Source: Photorhabdus asymbiotica
GTDB taxonomy: Bacteria; Pseudomonadota; Gammaproteobacteria; Enterobacterales; Enterobacteriaceae
Direction of reading: 5' to 3'
Assembly: GCF_003634575.1 (NCBI RefSeq)
Contig: NZ_RBLJ01000001.1
Location: 496,001 to 560,000, forward strand
DNA length: 64,000 nt
How positions within the stretch are numbered: the first letter of the stretch is position 1; every line of letters starts with the position of its first letter. The position numbers were made by a program, and so were the translations under genes. Below are positions 42,464-52,071 of the stretch, piece by piece. The notes under the pieces were generated by a model. It did not search any database. It was not told the origin of the DNA and saw nothing but the letters and a program-made list of their open reading frames with translations.

Positions 42464-42475
42464 AATAAATATGAA

Positions 42476-43942
42476 TTACAGACCTAAACGGTAATTTGGA
42501 GACTCTTTGGTAATGGTAACATCGTGAACATGGCTTTCCTGAATACCAGCGCCACTAATGCGCACAAACTCCGCTTTAGTTCTCAATTCATCGATGGTTC
42601 CACAGCCTGTCAACCCCATACAGGAGCGCAGCCCCCCCATTTGCTGATGGATAATATTTTTCAACAAGCCCTTATAGGCAACACGGCCTTCAATACCTTC
42701 CGGTACCAGCTTATCTGCGGCATTATCAGTTTGGAAATATCGATCAGAAGAGCCTTTAGACATCGCTCCCAACGATCCCATGCCACGATAAGATTTAAAT
42801 GAACGCCCTTGGTACAACTCAATTTCTCCAGGTGACTCTTCTGTCCCTGCCAACATAGAGCCCACCATAACACAGGAAGCTCCCGCCGCTATTGCTTTAG
42901 CAATATCCCCAGAGAAACGAATACCCCCATCAGCAATAACTGGAATACCGGTGCCTTCCAACGCTTCAACCGCATCAGAGATAGCGGTAATTTGTGGCAC
43001 CCCTACCCCTGTAACAATACGGGTAGTACAGATAGAACCAGGACCAATACCAACTTTAACTGCATTGACACCAGCGTCTACCAGCGCTTTTGCACCTTCC
43101 CCAGTCGCTACGTTACCACCAATAATTTGTAGATTTGGGTACTTAGCGCGAGTTTCACGAATACGCTGTAATACACCTTCAGAATGACCATGTGATGAAT
43201 CAATCAGCAAAACATCGATACCCGCAGCAACCAACGCATCAATACGCTCTTCATTGCCTGCTCCAGCGCCAACCGCCGCACCAACGCGTAAACGACCACG
43301 TTCATCCTTACAGGCGTTTGGTTTACGTTCTGCTTTCTGAAAATCTTTGACCGTGATCATGCCAAGCAGATGAAAATTTTCATCAACTACCAGCGCTTTT
43401 TCGACACGTTTTTCGTGCATTTTATGCAATACAACTTCACGGGCTTCACCTTCTTTTACCGTTACCAAACGCTCTTTAGGCGTCATTACCGCAGTAACAG
43501 GCTGATCTAGATCCGTAACAAAACGTACATCACGACCCGTAATAATACCAACCAACTCATTTCCTTCAGTGACAACAGGGTAACCCGCAAAACCATTACG
43601 CTCTGTTAGTCCTTTAACTTCACGCAGCGTTGTTTTAGGTGTCACAGTGACAGGCTCTGTTACAACACCACTCTCATGTTTTTTTACTCGGCTAACTTCT
43701 TCTGCTTGACGCTCAATCGACATATTTTTATGGATGAAACCTATTCCACCTTCCTGAGCCAGTGCAATAGCCAAATCGGATTCAGTCACGGTATCCATAG
43801 CTGCAGATAGCATAGGAACATTCAGACGGATAGTGGAAGTCAATTGAGTAGACAAGTCAGCAGTGTTAGGCAGAACAATTGAGTGGGCAGGAACTAACAG
43901 AACGTCGTCAAAGGTTAAAGCTTCTTTTTTAATTCGTAACAT
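42476..43942 (-). CDS. guaB: Inosine-5-prime-monophosphate dehydrogenase
   Basis: Oxidises IMP to XMP, the first guanine-specific step. 488 residues from [20 protein letters not shown], equal to E. coli. A CBS pair (about 93-205) is inserted into the TIM barrel; the catalytic Cys is in GPGSICTTR near 302-310 and the flap follows. A 29-codon upstream extension lacks family support, while GGTGAGA precedes the chosen ATG. Confidence 0.97.
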   Translation of the reverse strand: MLRIKKEALTFDDVLLVPAHSIVLPNTADLSTQLTSTIRLNVPMLSAAMDTVTESDLAIALAQEGGIGFIHKNMSIERQAEEVSRVKKHESGVVTEPVTVTPKTTLREVKGLTERNGFAGYPVVTEGNELVGIITGRDVRFVTDLDQPVTAVMTPKERLVTVKEGEAREVVLHKMHEKRVEKALVVDENFHLLGMITVKDFQKAERKPNACKDERGRLRVGAAVGAGAGNEERIDALVAAGIDVLLIDSSHGHSEGVLQRIRETRAKYPNLQIIGGNVATGEGAKALVDAGVNAVKVGIGPGSICTTRIVTGVGVPQITAISDAVEALEGTGIPVIADGGIRFSGDIAKAIAAGASCVMVGSMLAGTEESPGEIELYQGRSFKSYRGMGSLGAMSKGSSDRYFQTDNAADKLVPEGIEGRVAYKGLLKNIIHQQMGGLRSCMGLTGCGTIDELRTKAEFVRISGAGIQESHVHDVTITKESPNYRLGL

Positions 43943-44006
43943 AAGCAATATCTCACCAAGCTGCTGAAAATTTAAGGGATAAAATATTGCCGTGGCATTA
44001 TACAGA

Positions 44007-44022
44007 ACGTAATCGGTTGCCT
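44007..44022 (-). promoter_or_regulatory. Candidate PurR operator upstream of guaB
   Basis: AGGCAACCGATTACGT on the minus strand matches the PurR consensus ACGCAAACGTTTGCGT at 12 of 16 positions, 65 bases before guaB. E. coli guaBA is a PurR target. The match is moderate. Confidence 0.45.
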
Positions 44023-44114
44023 CCAGCATTTTATTAAAAAATTTCTTGCTTACTGCATCATGAAGGTTAGTATCAGCATATTAAGTTATTGTTTTGAAAT
44101 TTGATCTTTCTCAC

Positions 44115-45488
44115 ATGTCACTACTTTTTAACACTGGAATTTTTTCTGTCAGCCGCCTCAATCAGACAGTTCGACAGCTGCTCGAAATGGAAATGGGCAA
44201 AATTTGGCTAAGCGCTGAAATATCCAATTTTTCTCAACCTTCCTCTGGGCATTGGTACTTCACACTGAAAGACGAACGTGCCCAGGTGCGGGCTGCAATG
44301 TTTCGCAATAACAATCAGCGCATGACATTCAAACCACAAAATGGTCAGCAGGTCTTAGTTCGCGCTGCAATTACACTTTATGAACCAAGAGGAGACTATC
44401 AGCTTATTGTTGAAAGTATGCAACCCGCCGGTGATGGCCTGCTACAGCAACAGTTTGAATTATTAAAACAAAAACTCAGTGATGAGGGATTATTTGACCA
44501 AAATTATAAAAAACCGCTGCCCTCTCCGGCCCAACAGCTTGGGGTGATTACTTCAACCAGTGGTGCTGCTCTGCATGATATTTTGAATATTTTAAAGCGT
44601 CGCGATCCATCATTACCCATCGTCATTTATCCAACAGCCGTTCAGGGTACAGAAGCACCATTACAGATTATCCGATCTATTGAATTAGCTAACGAAAGGC
44701 GGGAATGTGATGTATTGATTGTTGGGCGCGGTGGCGGCTCACTAGAAGATTTATGGAGTTTCAACGACGAACATGTTGCTAGAGCAATTTTTCGCAGCAA
44801 TATCCCGATAGTCAGTGCCGTAGGTCATGAAACGGATGTCACCATTGCTGATTTTGTGGCAGATTTACGCGCCCCAACACCTTCAGCAGCGGCTGAACTT
44901 GTCAGCCGTAATCAGCTTGAATTGTTACGTCAAATTCAATCACAACAACAGCGGCTGGAAATGGCAATGGATTACTTCTTTGCCCAGAAACAACGTGTTT
45001 TCAGTCTATTACATCATCGTTTACAGCAACAACATCCTCATTTGCGATTGGCTCGTCAGCAAAACTTGTTGGTCAGTTTACGCCAACGACTCACTGACAG
45101 CTTGCAACGGCATCTACGCCAAAGCGATCTGGCATATGAAAAATTGCAGCAACGCCTCTGGCATTCAGAGCCTGGTCAGCAGATCCGCCAGTATAGCCAA
45201 CAAATCCAACAACAAGATTTCCGGCTAAAACAAGCAATTGAACGACAACTCAGCCGTTCCAGAGAAAAATTTGCCGTTTCCTGTTCACGAATGGAAGCCG
45301 TCAGCCCACTGGCAACACTGGCTCGTGGGTACAGCATCAGTGAAGCACCTGATGGAAAATTGCTGAAACAAACCAAGCAAGTACATGTTGGTAATGCCAT
45401 TAGGACTCATTTACAAGATGGTTGGGTAGAAAGTGAAGTGACTAAGGTCAAGAAAGAACGAAGAAAACGGCCTGTAAATCTGAAATAG
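44115..45488 (+). CDS. xseA: Exodeoxyribonuclease VII large subunit
   Basis: Catalytic/regulatory subunit of ExoVII, which degrades single-stranded DNA. 457 residues from [20 protein letters not shown]; this start gives the same distance to SRLNQ as E. coli, while an upstream TTG adds seven residues. An OB fold (about 10-100) with [18 protein letters not shown] leads to the catalytic core ([19 protein letters not shown] near 207-225, then [20 protein letters not shown]) and a long coiled coil (about 270-420). Divergent from guaB. Confidence 0.95.
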   Translation: MSLLFNTGIFSVSRLNQTVRQLLEMEMGKIWLSAEISNFSQPSSGHWYFTLKDERAQVRAAMFRNNNQRMTFKPQNGQQVLVRAAITLYEPRGDYQLIVESMQPAGDGLLQQQFELLKQKLSDEGLFDQNYKKPLPSPAQQLGVITSTSGAALHDILNILKRRDPSLPIVIYPTAVQGTEAPLQIIRSIELANERRECDVLIVGRGGGSLEDLWSFNDEHVARAIFRSNIPIVSAVGHETDVTIADFVADLRAPTPSAAAELVSRNQLELLRQIQSQQQRLEMAMDYFFAQKQRVFSLLHHRLQQQHPHLRLARQQNLLVSLRQRLTDSLQRHLRQSDLAYEKLQQRLWHSEPGQQIRQYSQQIQQQDFRLKQAIERQLSRSREKFAVSCSRMEAVSPLATLARGYSISEAPDGKLLKQTKQVHVGNAIRTHLQDGWVESEVTKVKKERRKRPVNLK

Positions 45489-45514
45489 TGGCATTCCCTT
45501 GCCACTTATTTTTC
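45487..45514 (+). terminator. Terminator after xseA
   Basis: AGTGGCA-TTCCCT-TGCCACT followed by TATTTTTCC; it overlaps the xseA stop codon and separates xseA from the convergent receptor gene. Confidence 0.82.
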
Positions 45515-45519
45515 CTATA

Positions 45520-47808
45520 TCAGAAACGAATTTCTGCGCCTGCAATATAGGTGCGCCCTCTGGCTGTTTGCATAGCTGAAGTTTGTTCAGTCATTACTGG
45601 AGAAGAATTGACACGATTAAGCGCTTCAGAATAATTTTTGTTTGCCAGGTTCTGTACTGAAAATTTCAACAACACATTTTCATTTATCTGATAATCACTA
45701 TAAAGATCAACTATCGTTGGGATTTTAGGCTCTTTTTGCAGTACAACCCGTCCATCACTATCAACATTATATTGATCTGGGTCCAGTCTATGAGAATCAC
45801 CGGTATATTTAACAATCGCACCAATACGGAATTTCTCATCCAATAAACGAACACCTGTATCCAGAGTCATAAAACTATCAGGTAATTGTGACACAGGATC
45901 GGCCCCAAAATACGCTGTAGCGGCAGAAGTTGGCTGACGCGTTTTTTGCCAGCTATAAGCCAATTTGCTATAAAACATACCCGTATCATAATCAGCAGAA
46001 ACTTCATATCCACGTATTGTCACTGGCGTCAAGCTATTGTGATAAATATACATTTTGATATTAGGATCGACTGTATCGTAATTGTCCAGTGAACTATCGT
46101 TTTTACATGTTTTCCTATCGCCACAAATAATCCAGATATCATTGAGAATATAATTTTTTACTTTAGAGTGATACCAGGCAGCTTTCAGGCGGAAAATATC
46201 TCCCTTAACAATCAAGTCTGGGCGAAAACTATTAAAACCAATTTCATAAGTGTTTGCTGTTTCTCCCTTCAAAAATGGATTCATGGAACCACCGCCTTCA
46301 TTACTATAGAAAGTTTCCTGAATGTTTGGCGCTCTCATTGAACGAGCATAGCTGACGAATGGCTGGAATTCAGGAATAATTTCTGCTGATAGTAAAATAC
46401 CTGGATTAAACCCACGTTCTTTCAAATTCAATTCGGTTGCCCCTTGAGGGAAACAAGGTATCCGCAGATCACAAGCCGGTTTATGTCCTTTAACACTGTA
46501 GTCCATATAATTAAAGGTAATATTGGCCTGATAAATCCCACGATTCATTTTCAGCCCACCATAAATACTGGCAATTTCTTGTTTACCACTTGGTGCAAAG
46601 ACATTATTTTCTTTTGCTTCCCTATCCGTTTTTTCAAATTCTTTCTTTTCTTTCTCATCTTTACCTTTGCCAGAATAAACACTATCCGTTGTTTTGCTAT
46701 ATTCGGTTTTCATCAATTTACTGCCGAATGTTAGCTCAAAATCTGTATCGCCATAGTCGAATCGACTAATGTTACTGATATCTATTGCATCTGACTTGTT
46801 TTTGGCTTTGCTATTTATCAACTCAAAAAGTGAATCACCTTCGTAGCGTTGACTACTCTCACTGGTGCTGGCTAATAATTTTATATCAACCCATTCATTG
46901 AATGGTGTGTAATTATATTTTAAATAAACATCCCGACTGTCAATATGACGGCGGGTAAATTTATTATGATAATTCCGTCCACTGAGTTCCATATCATGAA
47001 ATTCGTTCGGTTTAATATTTATTTTCATTAATTGCGAATTGGGTTTTTGCTTAAATGATTTATTGGTAGCAAACTCATCACTTAATACTCCGTCGCCATT
47101 CTTATAATGCGCATCAATTGAATGCCCGCTGACAGCCAGCATAGCACCTATTGACCCGTCAGAACTAAAAGCCGGTATTTTACCCGCAACCGCCATCATG
47201 CCATTATGACCAATGCCATTATTGCCATAAGTTGCTTTTGTACGTATTCCTAGCGAATCCCCAGAGAATATCACATCATCTACGCCAATTGTGCGGAAAT
47301 TAGCACTACCTACCAAGGCATTAACGCTATTTGAACCATCAGATTGACCACGGTTAACATCAACTCCCACAATAAAATTAGGATCAATTATTGTACCGAA
47401 TTGGTTATAAGTCGTACCGTGAATTGGACTCGTCGGAGATGTACCATAAAAACTCTGGCTAACACCATCAACCATCATATTAACCCGACCAAAGCCACTT
47501 AATCCTCGGATATTTACACTCACTGTTCCCTGCCCCGGATCTATTTGCGTATAGGTTCCAGGCATACTGCGTAATATGCTATCGATTGACTGAAGTTTAG
47601 TATCTTCGCCTTTAGAACTGTAAGAACCGGGCCTTTCCATTGCCCGCACTTCAGCATTATCTTGTGAACCTGAAACCTTAAGGCTGCTAAATTTCAGTAC
47701 CTTATCTGATTTCTTCTCTTGTTTTTCTTCACCATAAGCAAGCCCTTGAAGCCCAATTAACACGATACTGGCCCCTGCTATTTTTGTCATTATTTTCATT
47801 TCAATCAT
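45520..47808 (-). CDS. TonB-dependent outer-membrane receptor, haem/haemoprotein receptor-like
   Basis: 762 residues: signal peptide (ending AYG-EEK), plug domain about 50-165 (ILRSMPGTYTQI, VNIRGLSGFGRVNMMVDGV), then a beta barrel ending in the C-terminal Phe of AGAEIRF. The barrel contains SYARSMRAPNIQETFY and NPFLKGETANTYEIGF, close to the FRAP and NPNL boxes of bacterial haem receptors. The extracellular region near 395-425 is very charged (GKGKDEKEKKEFEKTDREAK), and cysteine pairs (ACDLRIPCF, ICGDRKTC) suggest disulfide-locked loops. Third in a Fur-box operon after a TonB gene and an exported peptidase. The ligand is unknown; the in-frame ATGs at 47799 and 47790 are alternative starts. 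Confidence 0.8.
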   Translation of the reverse strand: MIEMKIMTKIAGASIVLIGLQGLAYGEEKQEKKSDKVLKFSSLKVSGSQDNAEVRAMERPGSYSSKGEDTKLQSIDSILRSMPGTYTQIDPGQGTVSVNIRGLSGFGRVNMMVDGVSQSFYGTSPTSPIHGTTYNQFGTIIDPNFIVGVDVNRGQSDGSNSVNALVGSANFRTIGVDDVIFSGDSLGIRTKATYGNNGIGHNGMMAVAGKIPAFSSDGSIGAMLAVSGHSIDAHYKNGDGVLSDEFATNKSFKQKPNSQLMKINIKPNEFHDMELSGRNYHNKFTRRHIDSRDVYLKYNYTPFNEWVDIKLLASTSESSQRYEGDSLFELINSKAKNKSDAIDISNISRFDYGDTDFELTFGSKLMKTEYSKTTDSVYSGKGKDEKEKKEFEKTDREAKENNVFAPSGKQEIASIYGGLKMNRGIYQANITFNYMDYSVKGHKPACDLRIPCFPQGATELNLKERGFNPGILLSAEIIPEFQPFVSYARSMRAPNIQETFYSNEGGGSMNPFLKGETANTYEIGFNSFRPDLIVKGDIFRLKAAWYHSKVKNYILNDIWIICGDRKTCKNDSSLDNYDTVDPNIKMYIYHNSLTPVTIRGYEVSADYDTGMFYSKLAYSWQKTRQPTSAATAYFGADPVSQLPDSFMTLDTGVRLLDEKFRIGAIVKYTGDSHRLDPDQYNVDSDGRVVLQKEPKIPTIVDLYSDYQINENVLLKFSVQNLANKNYSEALNRVNSSPVMTEQTSAMQTARGRTYIAGAEIRF

Positions 47809-47930
47809 CCCAAATGCATAAAAATAAATATTTGCTCACATGTCAGTCTTTAAGAAAAGAATAAAAAGATTCAGCACTGATAAATAATTATCAGTGCCTT
47901 AAATAAAAAACTTACTATTTATAATTTCTT

Positions 47931-50090
47931 TCAGTTATCTTTTAATTGCGGAAAATACTTTTTAGCATCATCCAACATTAAAATAAAACTATAATCTAAT
48001 GCAGTATCTTTCAAACGATTAAAACGGCCTGATTTACCACCATGTCCTGCACTCATATTAGTTTCCAGTAATAAAACAGTGTCACCTTTCTTTATATCCC
48101 GCAATTTCGCCACCCATTTAGCCGGTTCCCAATATTGAACTTGTGAATCATGAAATCCACTCGTGACCAATAAATTGGGATAGCGCTGAGGCTTTATATT
48201 ATCATATGGACTATATGATTTAATTCGGAAATAATCTTCCTTATTTTCAGGATTACCCCACTCTTCATATTCTCCAACTGTCAGCGGAATAGAGGGATCG
48301 AGCATGGTTGTAACAGCATCAACAAATGGCACCTGAGCAACAACACCACGATATAATTCCGGTGCCTGATTAATTACTGCGCCCATCAGCAGGCCACCAG
48401 CGCTACCTCCCATAGCATAAACACGTTTGCTGTCACCATATTTCTGGGTAATCAGAGCTTTGGTTACATCGATAAAGTCATTAAAACTATTCATTTTATT
48501 TTCGACTTTACCTTGCAGATACCACTGTTTGCCCAATTCACCGCCACCACGCACATGCACCAACGCGTAAACAAAACCTCTGTCCAACAGACTCAATCGT
48601 GGTGAGCTGAATGCCGGGTCCATACTCGCACCATAAGCCCCATATCCATATATCAATATTGGATTATGGCCTTTTTCGAACAGTGACTTACGATAAACCA
48701 GAGATACTGGAACTTCCACGCCATCGCGAGCTTTCACCCAAATACGCAGGCTCTCATAATTATGTTTATCGAATCCTTTTACTTCCTGTTGCTTAAGTAA
48801 TTCACGTTCTCCCGTTCTCATATCCCACTGGAATGTTGAACTTGGCGTAGTCATGGATGAATAACCATAACGTACAAAATCAGTATCAGGCTCAGGGTTG
48901 TAATCAATCCATGCCATATAACTTGGATCATCAAATTTAATCTGCTTTTCTTGCTGTGTTTCCCAATTAATCTGACGAATTGTCGGCAATCCTTTTGCTC
49001 GCTCTTGTACCACTAACCAGTTATTGAACAATGCGAAATCTTCAAGATCACTATCCTGCTGTGGAGCAATAACTGTTTTCCAAGGTATATTTATTGCATC
49101 AGTTTGATAAAGTCCATAAGTCTCATTTTCATGATTTGAACGGATATAGAAATGACCGCGGAAATGGTCAATATAATATTCTCGTCCTTCCTGACGCGGA
49201 GAAAATACTTGCAATTCAGCTTGTGGTTTATTCGCATCAATCAATAAATATTCCGAAGTCGAAGTACTGGTTATCGACAACATAATATAATCACAGGAAG
49301 AACTTCTAGAAAGATCTAAGTAAAATCGCTCATCTTTTTCCTGATATATTTTCTGATCCCTCTCAGTATCTGTACCATATTGGTGACGAAATACTTGGTA
49401 TGGCAACAGAGTTTGAGCATGTCTGCGCACATAAAACAATGTGTTGTTATCATTTGCCCAAACAATGTTGCTGGAAGCATTTTTTATTACATTGTTATTC
49501 CACTGTTCATCACCGATCTCTTTAAAAGAGATCTGATAATTACGGCGTCCCTGAGTATCTTCAGCAATCGCAATACGTTTATTATCCGGAGTGATAGCAA
49601 AATTACTCAACCGATAATATTCATGTCCTTTAGCCCTTTCATTGCCATCAACCAGAATCTGCCAATCTGATGAACTATCAACCGGTTTACGCTGATAAAT
49701 CGGAAAATCTTTCCCAGTTTCATAGACTGTACGATAAATATACCCGTTATAAGTATATGGCACAGATTGATCATCCTGTTTCATCCGATCAACCATTTCC
49801 TGATATAACGTATCCCGCAATTGCTCACCGGGTTTCAGCATCTGTTCAGTATATTTATTCTCGGCTATCAAATGATCAATAATTTTTTGATCCTGGCGAT
49901 TATCATCCCTCATCCAATAATAATCATCTGTACGAGTATCACCATGAATAGTCATCTGATGTGGTTGTTTAATTGCCTTTGGTGGCATAATTCCTTCCTC
50001 TGCCGCAGCTGAACTCAACCAGCCACTTAATAAAAATGTTAACAACAGCCCTTTAGTCTTCAGGGCAAACTGCGCTTGCTGCCTTAGCAT
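47931..50090 (-). CDS. ptrB: Oligopeptidase B family protease with a signal peptide
   Basis: S9A serine peptidase of the prolyl oligopeptidase/oligopeptidase B group that cleaves small peptides after basic residues. 719 residues: a signal peptide (GLLLTFLLSGWLSSAAA), a seven-blade propeller (about 60-440) and the hydrolase domain with Ser in GGSAGGLLMG near 565 and His in MSAGHGGKSGR near 685. E. coli PtrB has 686 residues and is cytosolic; the added export signal indicates a periplasmic form. It lies between tonB-like and receptor genes, so its job probably concerns imported peptidic cargo. ptrB is used as the family symbol only. Confidence 0.85.
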   Translation of the reverse strand: MLRQQAQFALKTKGLLLTFLLSGWLSSAAAEEGIMPPKAIKQPHQMTIHGDTRTDDYYWMRDDNRQDQKIIDHLIAENKYTEQMLKPGEQLRDTLYQEMVDRMKQDDQSVPYTYNGYIYRTVYETGKDFPIYQRKPVDSSSDWQILVDGNERAKGHEYYRLSNFAITPDNKRIAIAEDTQGRRNYQISFKEIGDEQWNNNVIKNASSNIVWANDNNTLFYVRRHAQTLLPYQVFRHQYGTDTERDQKIYQEKDERFYLDLSRSSSCDYIMLSITSTSTSEYLLIDANKPQAELQVFSPRQEGREYYIDHFRGHFYIRSNHENETYGLYQTDAINIPWKTVIAPQQDSDLEDFALFNNWLVVQERAKGLPTIRQINWETQQEKQIKFDDPSYMAWIDYNPEPDTDFVRYGYSSMTTPSSTFQWDMRTGERELLKQQEVKGFDKHNYESLRIWVKARDGVEVPVSLVYRKSLFEKGHNPILIYGYGAYGASMDPAFSSPRLSLLDRGFVYALVHVRGGGELGKQWYLQGKVENKMNSFNDFIDVTKALITQKYGDSKRVYAMGGSAGGLLMGAVINQAPELYRGVVAQVPFVDAVTTMLDPSIPLTVGEYEEWGNPENKEDYFRIKSYSPYDNIKPQRYPNLLVTSGFHDSQVQYWEPAKWVAKLRDIKKGDTVLLLETNMSAGHGGKSGRFNRLKDTALDYSFILMLDDAKKYFPQLKDN

Positions 50091-50118
50091 ATATGCTGTC
50101 CTTAAGTCATTAAAGATA

Positions 50119-50919
50119 TTAATTGATTAAACTAAAATCAATTGGAAGTTCTATCGTAATTTCACTGCCATTTAAAATAATATCGGGAGGAGCTGGCAAT
50201 GGCTGCGCTCTTGTCAGAACTTGCTTCGCTTCCCTATCCAGAGAATGAGTACCTGAGCGGCGAACTAAGTCGCTGTCAGTAACATAGCCTTGTTTATCAA
50301 TAGTGAATCTGACTGTAGGCCGGCCAGTGCGGTTTCTTCTCTGCGCATCCTCAGGATAACGTTTATAACGATTTAAATGCCCGATAACCTCCGCTCTCCA
50401 TGCAGCATCTGCATCAACAACAGCATTTGAATCACTATCATAAGAAGCAGCAACTCGCGAAGTCAGATTGGCAGAAGTAGCAGTACTACTCACTGAAGCG
50501 GCACTACTTTGGGATTTTTCACTCTCTTGTTCTTCTACCTGTTGGCGCTTGACTGGCGGTGTTTTTTTAAACTCTTCGTGGTTCTTTTTTTGTTTTTTAG
50601 GCTTATGTACCAAAATCTGTGCTTGTTCATCTTTAATAAGCTCAGGTGCCTTAATCTCATTAATCGCACTTTCTTGCTGTCGGCTGGCAACAGAAAGTTG
50701 TTGTTCAATACCAATAGGTTGTTTTTGCACCTGATGGATTGCTTCTGTCAGCAATGAAAGCTCCATCATCACCGCTGGAGGTGACATCAATTCATTAACA
50801 GAAATTTCTTTTGGCTGGTAGATAATCCATCCGGCCCAAATAAGATGAGCAGCAATAGCGAAAACCAGTCCTTTTTTAAAATGACTTGTTTGAAAGGCAG
50901 GGTGTGTCAATGTCAACAT
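50119..50919 (-). CDS. TonB-type energy transducer (HasB-like) of the receptor operon
   Basis: 266 residues. One N-terminal membrane helix (about 15-33) follows a short cytosolic start; the middle is Lys/Glu/Gln-rich rather than Pro-rich. The TonB C-terminal domain is at about 180-266: NRYKRYPEDAQRRNRTGRPT, FTIDKQGYVTDSDLVRRSG, LDREAKQVLTRAQPLPAPPD. It should connect the inner-membrane proton motive force to the nearby receptor. It is first in the operon, preceded by a Fur box, with 28 bases to ptrB. Confidence 0.85.
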   Translation of the reverse strand: MLTLTHPAFQTSHFKKGLVFAIAAHLIWAGWIIYQPKEISVNELMSPPAVMMELSLLTEAIHQVQKQPIGIEQQLSVASRQQESAINEIKAPELIKDEQAQILVHKPKKQKKNHEEFKKTPPVKRQQVEEQESEKSQSSAASVSSTATSANLTSRVAASYDSDSNAVVDADAAWRAEVIGHLNRYKRYPEDAQRRNRTGRPTVRFTIDKQGYVTDSDLVRRSGTHSLDREAKQVLTRAQPLPAPPDIILNGSEITIELPIDFSLIN

Positions 50920-50939
50920 TAGTTACAGTGCATAATTTT

Positions 50940-50963
50940 AATTATCATTTGGTAATGATAATT
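50940..50963 (-). promoter_or_regulatory. Fur box upstream of the TonB-peptidase-receptor operon
   Basis: AATTATCATT-TGGT-AATGATAATT is a perfect 10-bp inverted repeat made of Fur half-sites, 21 bases before the tonB-like ATG. Iron repression of the operon is expected. Confidence 0.8.
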
Positions 50964-51071
50964 AATTTCATATGTTAATGAAAATTATTTTTACACATAT
51001 CGTTAACTTGCGCACATCCATGTGCCAATATCTTCAAATACAGATAAAAAACAAATAATTATGTAAGATAT

Positions 51072-51947
51072 CTATGGTTTTTTTACTGGTGTATACCAGA
51101 CATAATCAGCATGCTGACTATCCAGTACATTTGCTTTCTCGGCGATAATCAGCACAACAAAATCCTCTCGTGGTGACAAATCTTTAATGTGCAGAGGAAC
51201 ACCCATCACTTTCGTTGCATGGTATCCACCCGCAATCAATGTGGCAGGAACAGGCGCTTTAAGTAATTGCTCTGCCATTCTGCGATCCCGCATTTGCTGA
51301 ATAGTTGTCATTGCAGATAACTGTCGCTCAGTTATTTCACCACCATGGGCATCTTTAATCGTCGCTGCAATCTGCGCTTTCACATCTTCAGAAACAGAAA
51401 TATTTCCCTGTAAAACAGGAGGATTGTTGTAAGCAGCCTTAATTTCACTGCGAGCCAGGTTTGCCGCTAAGAGCGGATAAGGCTGATACATAAGTTCCAT
51501 TACCAGCTCACCATACAATTCCCATGGCCATCCAGCGTGCCACTCCAGCAAATCTTTTATACGACTTTCACGCACAGTAGGCTTAGTTTGTAACCAGCTT
51601 TTGACTTTATTCACTCTTTCCTGTTGGTCAGGGGTAATCATTTCCAACAGCACCGAGCCAGGTTCTCTCTTGAGAAGAAGTTGCTGAACCAGCCAAAGCT
51701 CAATTTGATGATGGTATGGGTTATCGTGTTTTTCACCCACAATGATCCGCTGGTGCGATGCTAATTGGTTGAGTAATTCATCAGGAGTAAGCACGTTGCC
51801 GGTTTTAAGATCGATAACAACCCCTTGCTGGGTCAATTCCGGCGAAAGTATTTGCAGAGTTGGCGTTTGTTGTACAGATGCACATCCAGATAAGATCAGT
51901 AAACCACAGGTAATCAGAAAAGATTTTATAGCTATGAAAAATTTCAT
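51072..51947 (-). CDS. ChaN family haem-binding lipoprotein
   Basis: 291 residues from MKFFIAIKSFLITCGLLILSGCASV, with lipobox LSGC giving a lipidated Cys. The family core includes IIVGEKHDNPYHHQIELWLV near 68-87, EMITPDQQERV near 102, LEWHAGWPWELYGELV near 130 and IAGGYHATKVMGVPLHI near 250. ChaN/PhuW proteins bind haem dimers at the outer membrane and occur in haem-uptake loci, which supports the haem reading of this cluster. It lies upstream of the tonB-like operon on the same strand. An in-frame start 12 codons earlier is possible. Confidence 0.85.
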   Translation of the reverse strand: MKFFIAIKSFLITCGLLILSGCASVQQTPTLQILSPELTQQGVVIDLKTGNVLTPDELLNQLASHQRIIVGEKHDNPYHHQIELWLVQQLLLKREPGSVLLEMITPDQQERVNKVKSWLQTKPTVRESRIKDLLEWHAGWPWELYGELVMELMYQPYPLLAANLARSEIKAAYNNPPVLQGNISVSEDVKAQIAATIKDAHGGEITERQLSAMTTIQQMRDRRMAEQLLKAPVPATLIAGGYHATKVMGVPLHIKDLSPREDFVVLIIAEKANVLDSQHADYVWYTPVKKP

Positions 51948-51986
51948 AATGTCCGTTATCCCTATAATATTTTTCCGCATCATAGA

Positions 51987-52005
51987 GATAATAAGAATTA
52001 TTTAC
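51987..52005 (-). promoter_or_regulatory. Weak Fur-like site upstream of the ChaN gene
   Basis: GATAATAAGAATTATTTAC (plus strand) matches the Fur consensus at 14 of 19 positions, 40 bases before the lipoprotein start. Weak alone, but plausible given the neighbouring Fur operon. Confidence 0.4.
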
Positions 52006-52071
52006 AATAAACAGCCCGGCTTCCCATAGGATACCGCAGCTGTTTTAACTCATATTAATTAAGATCTGTAA

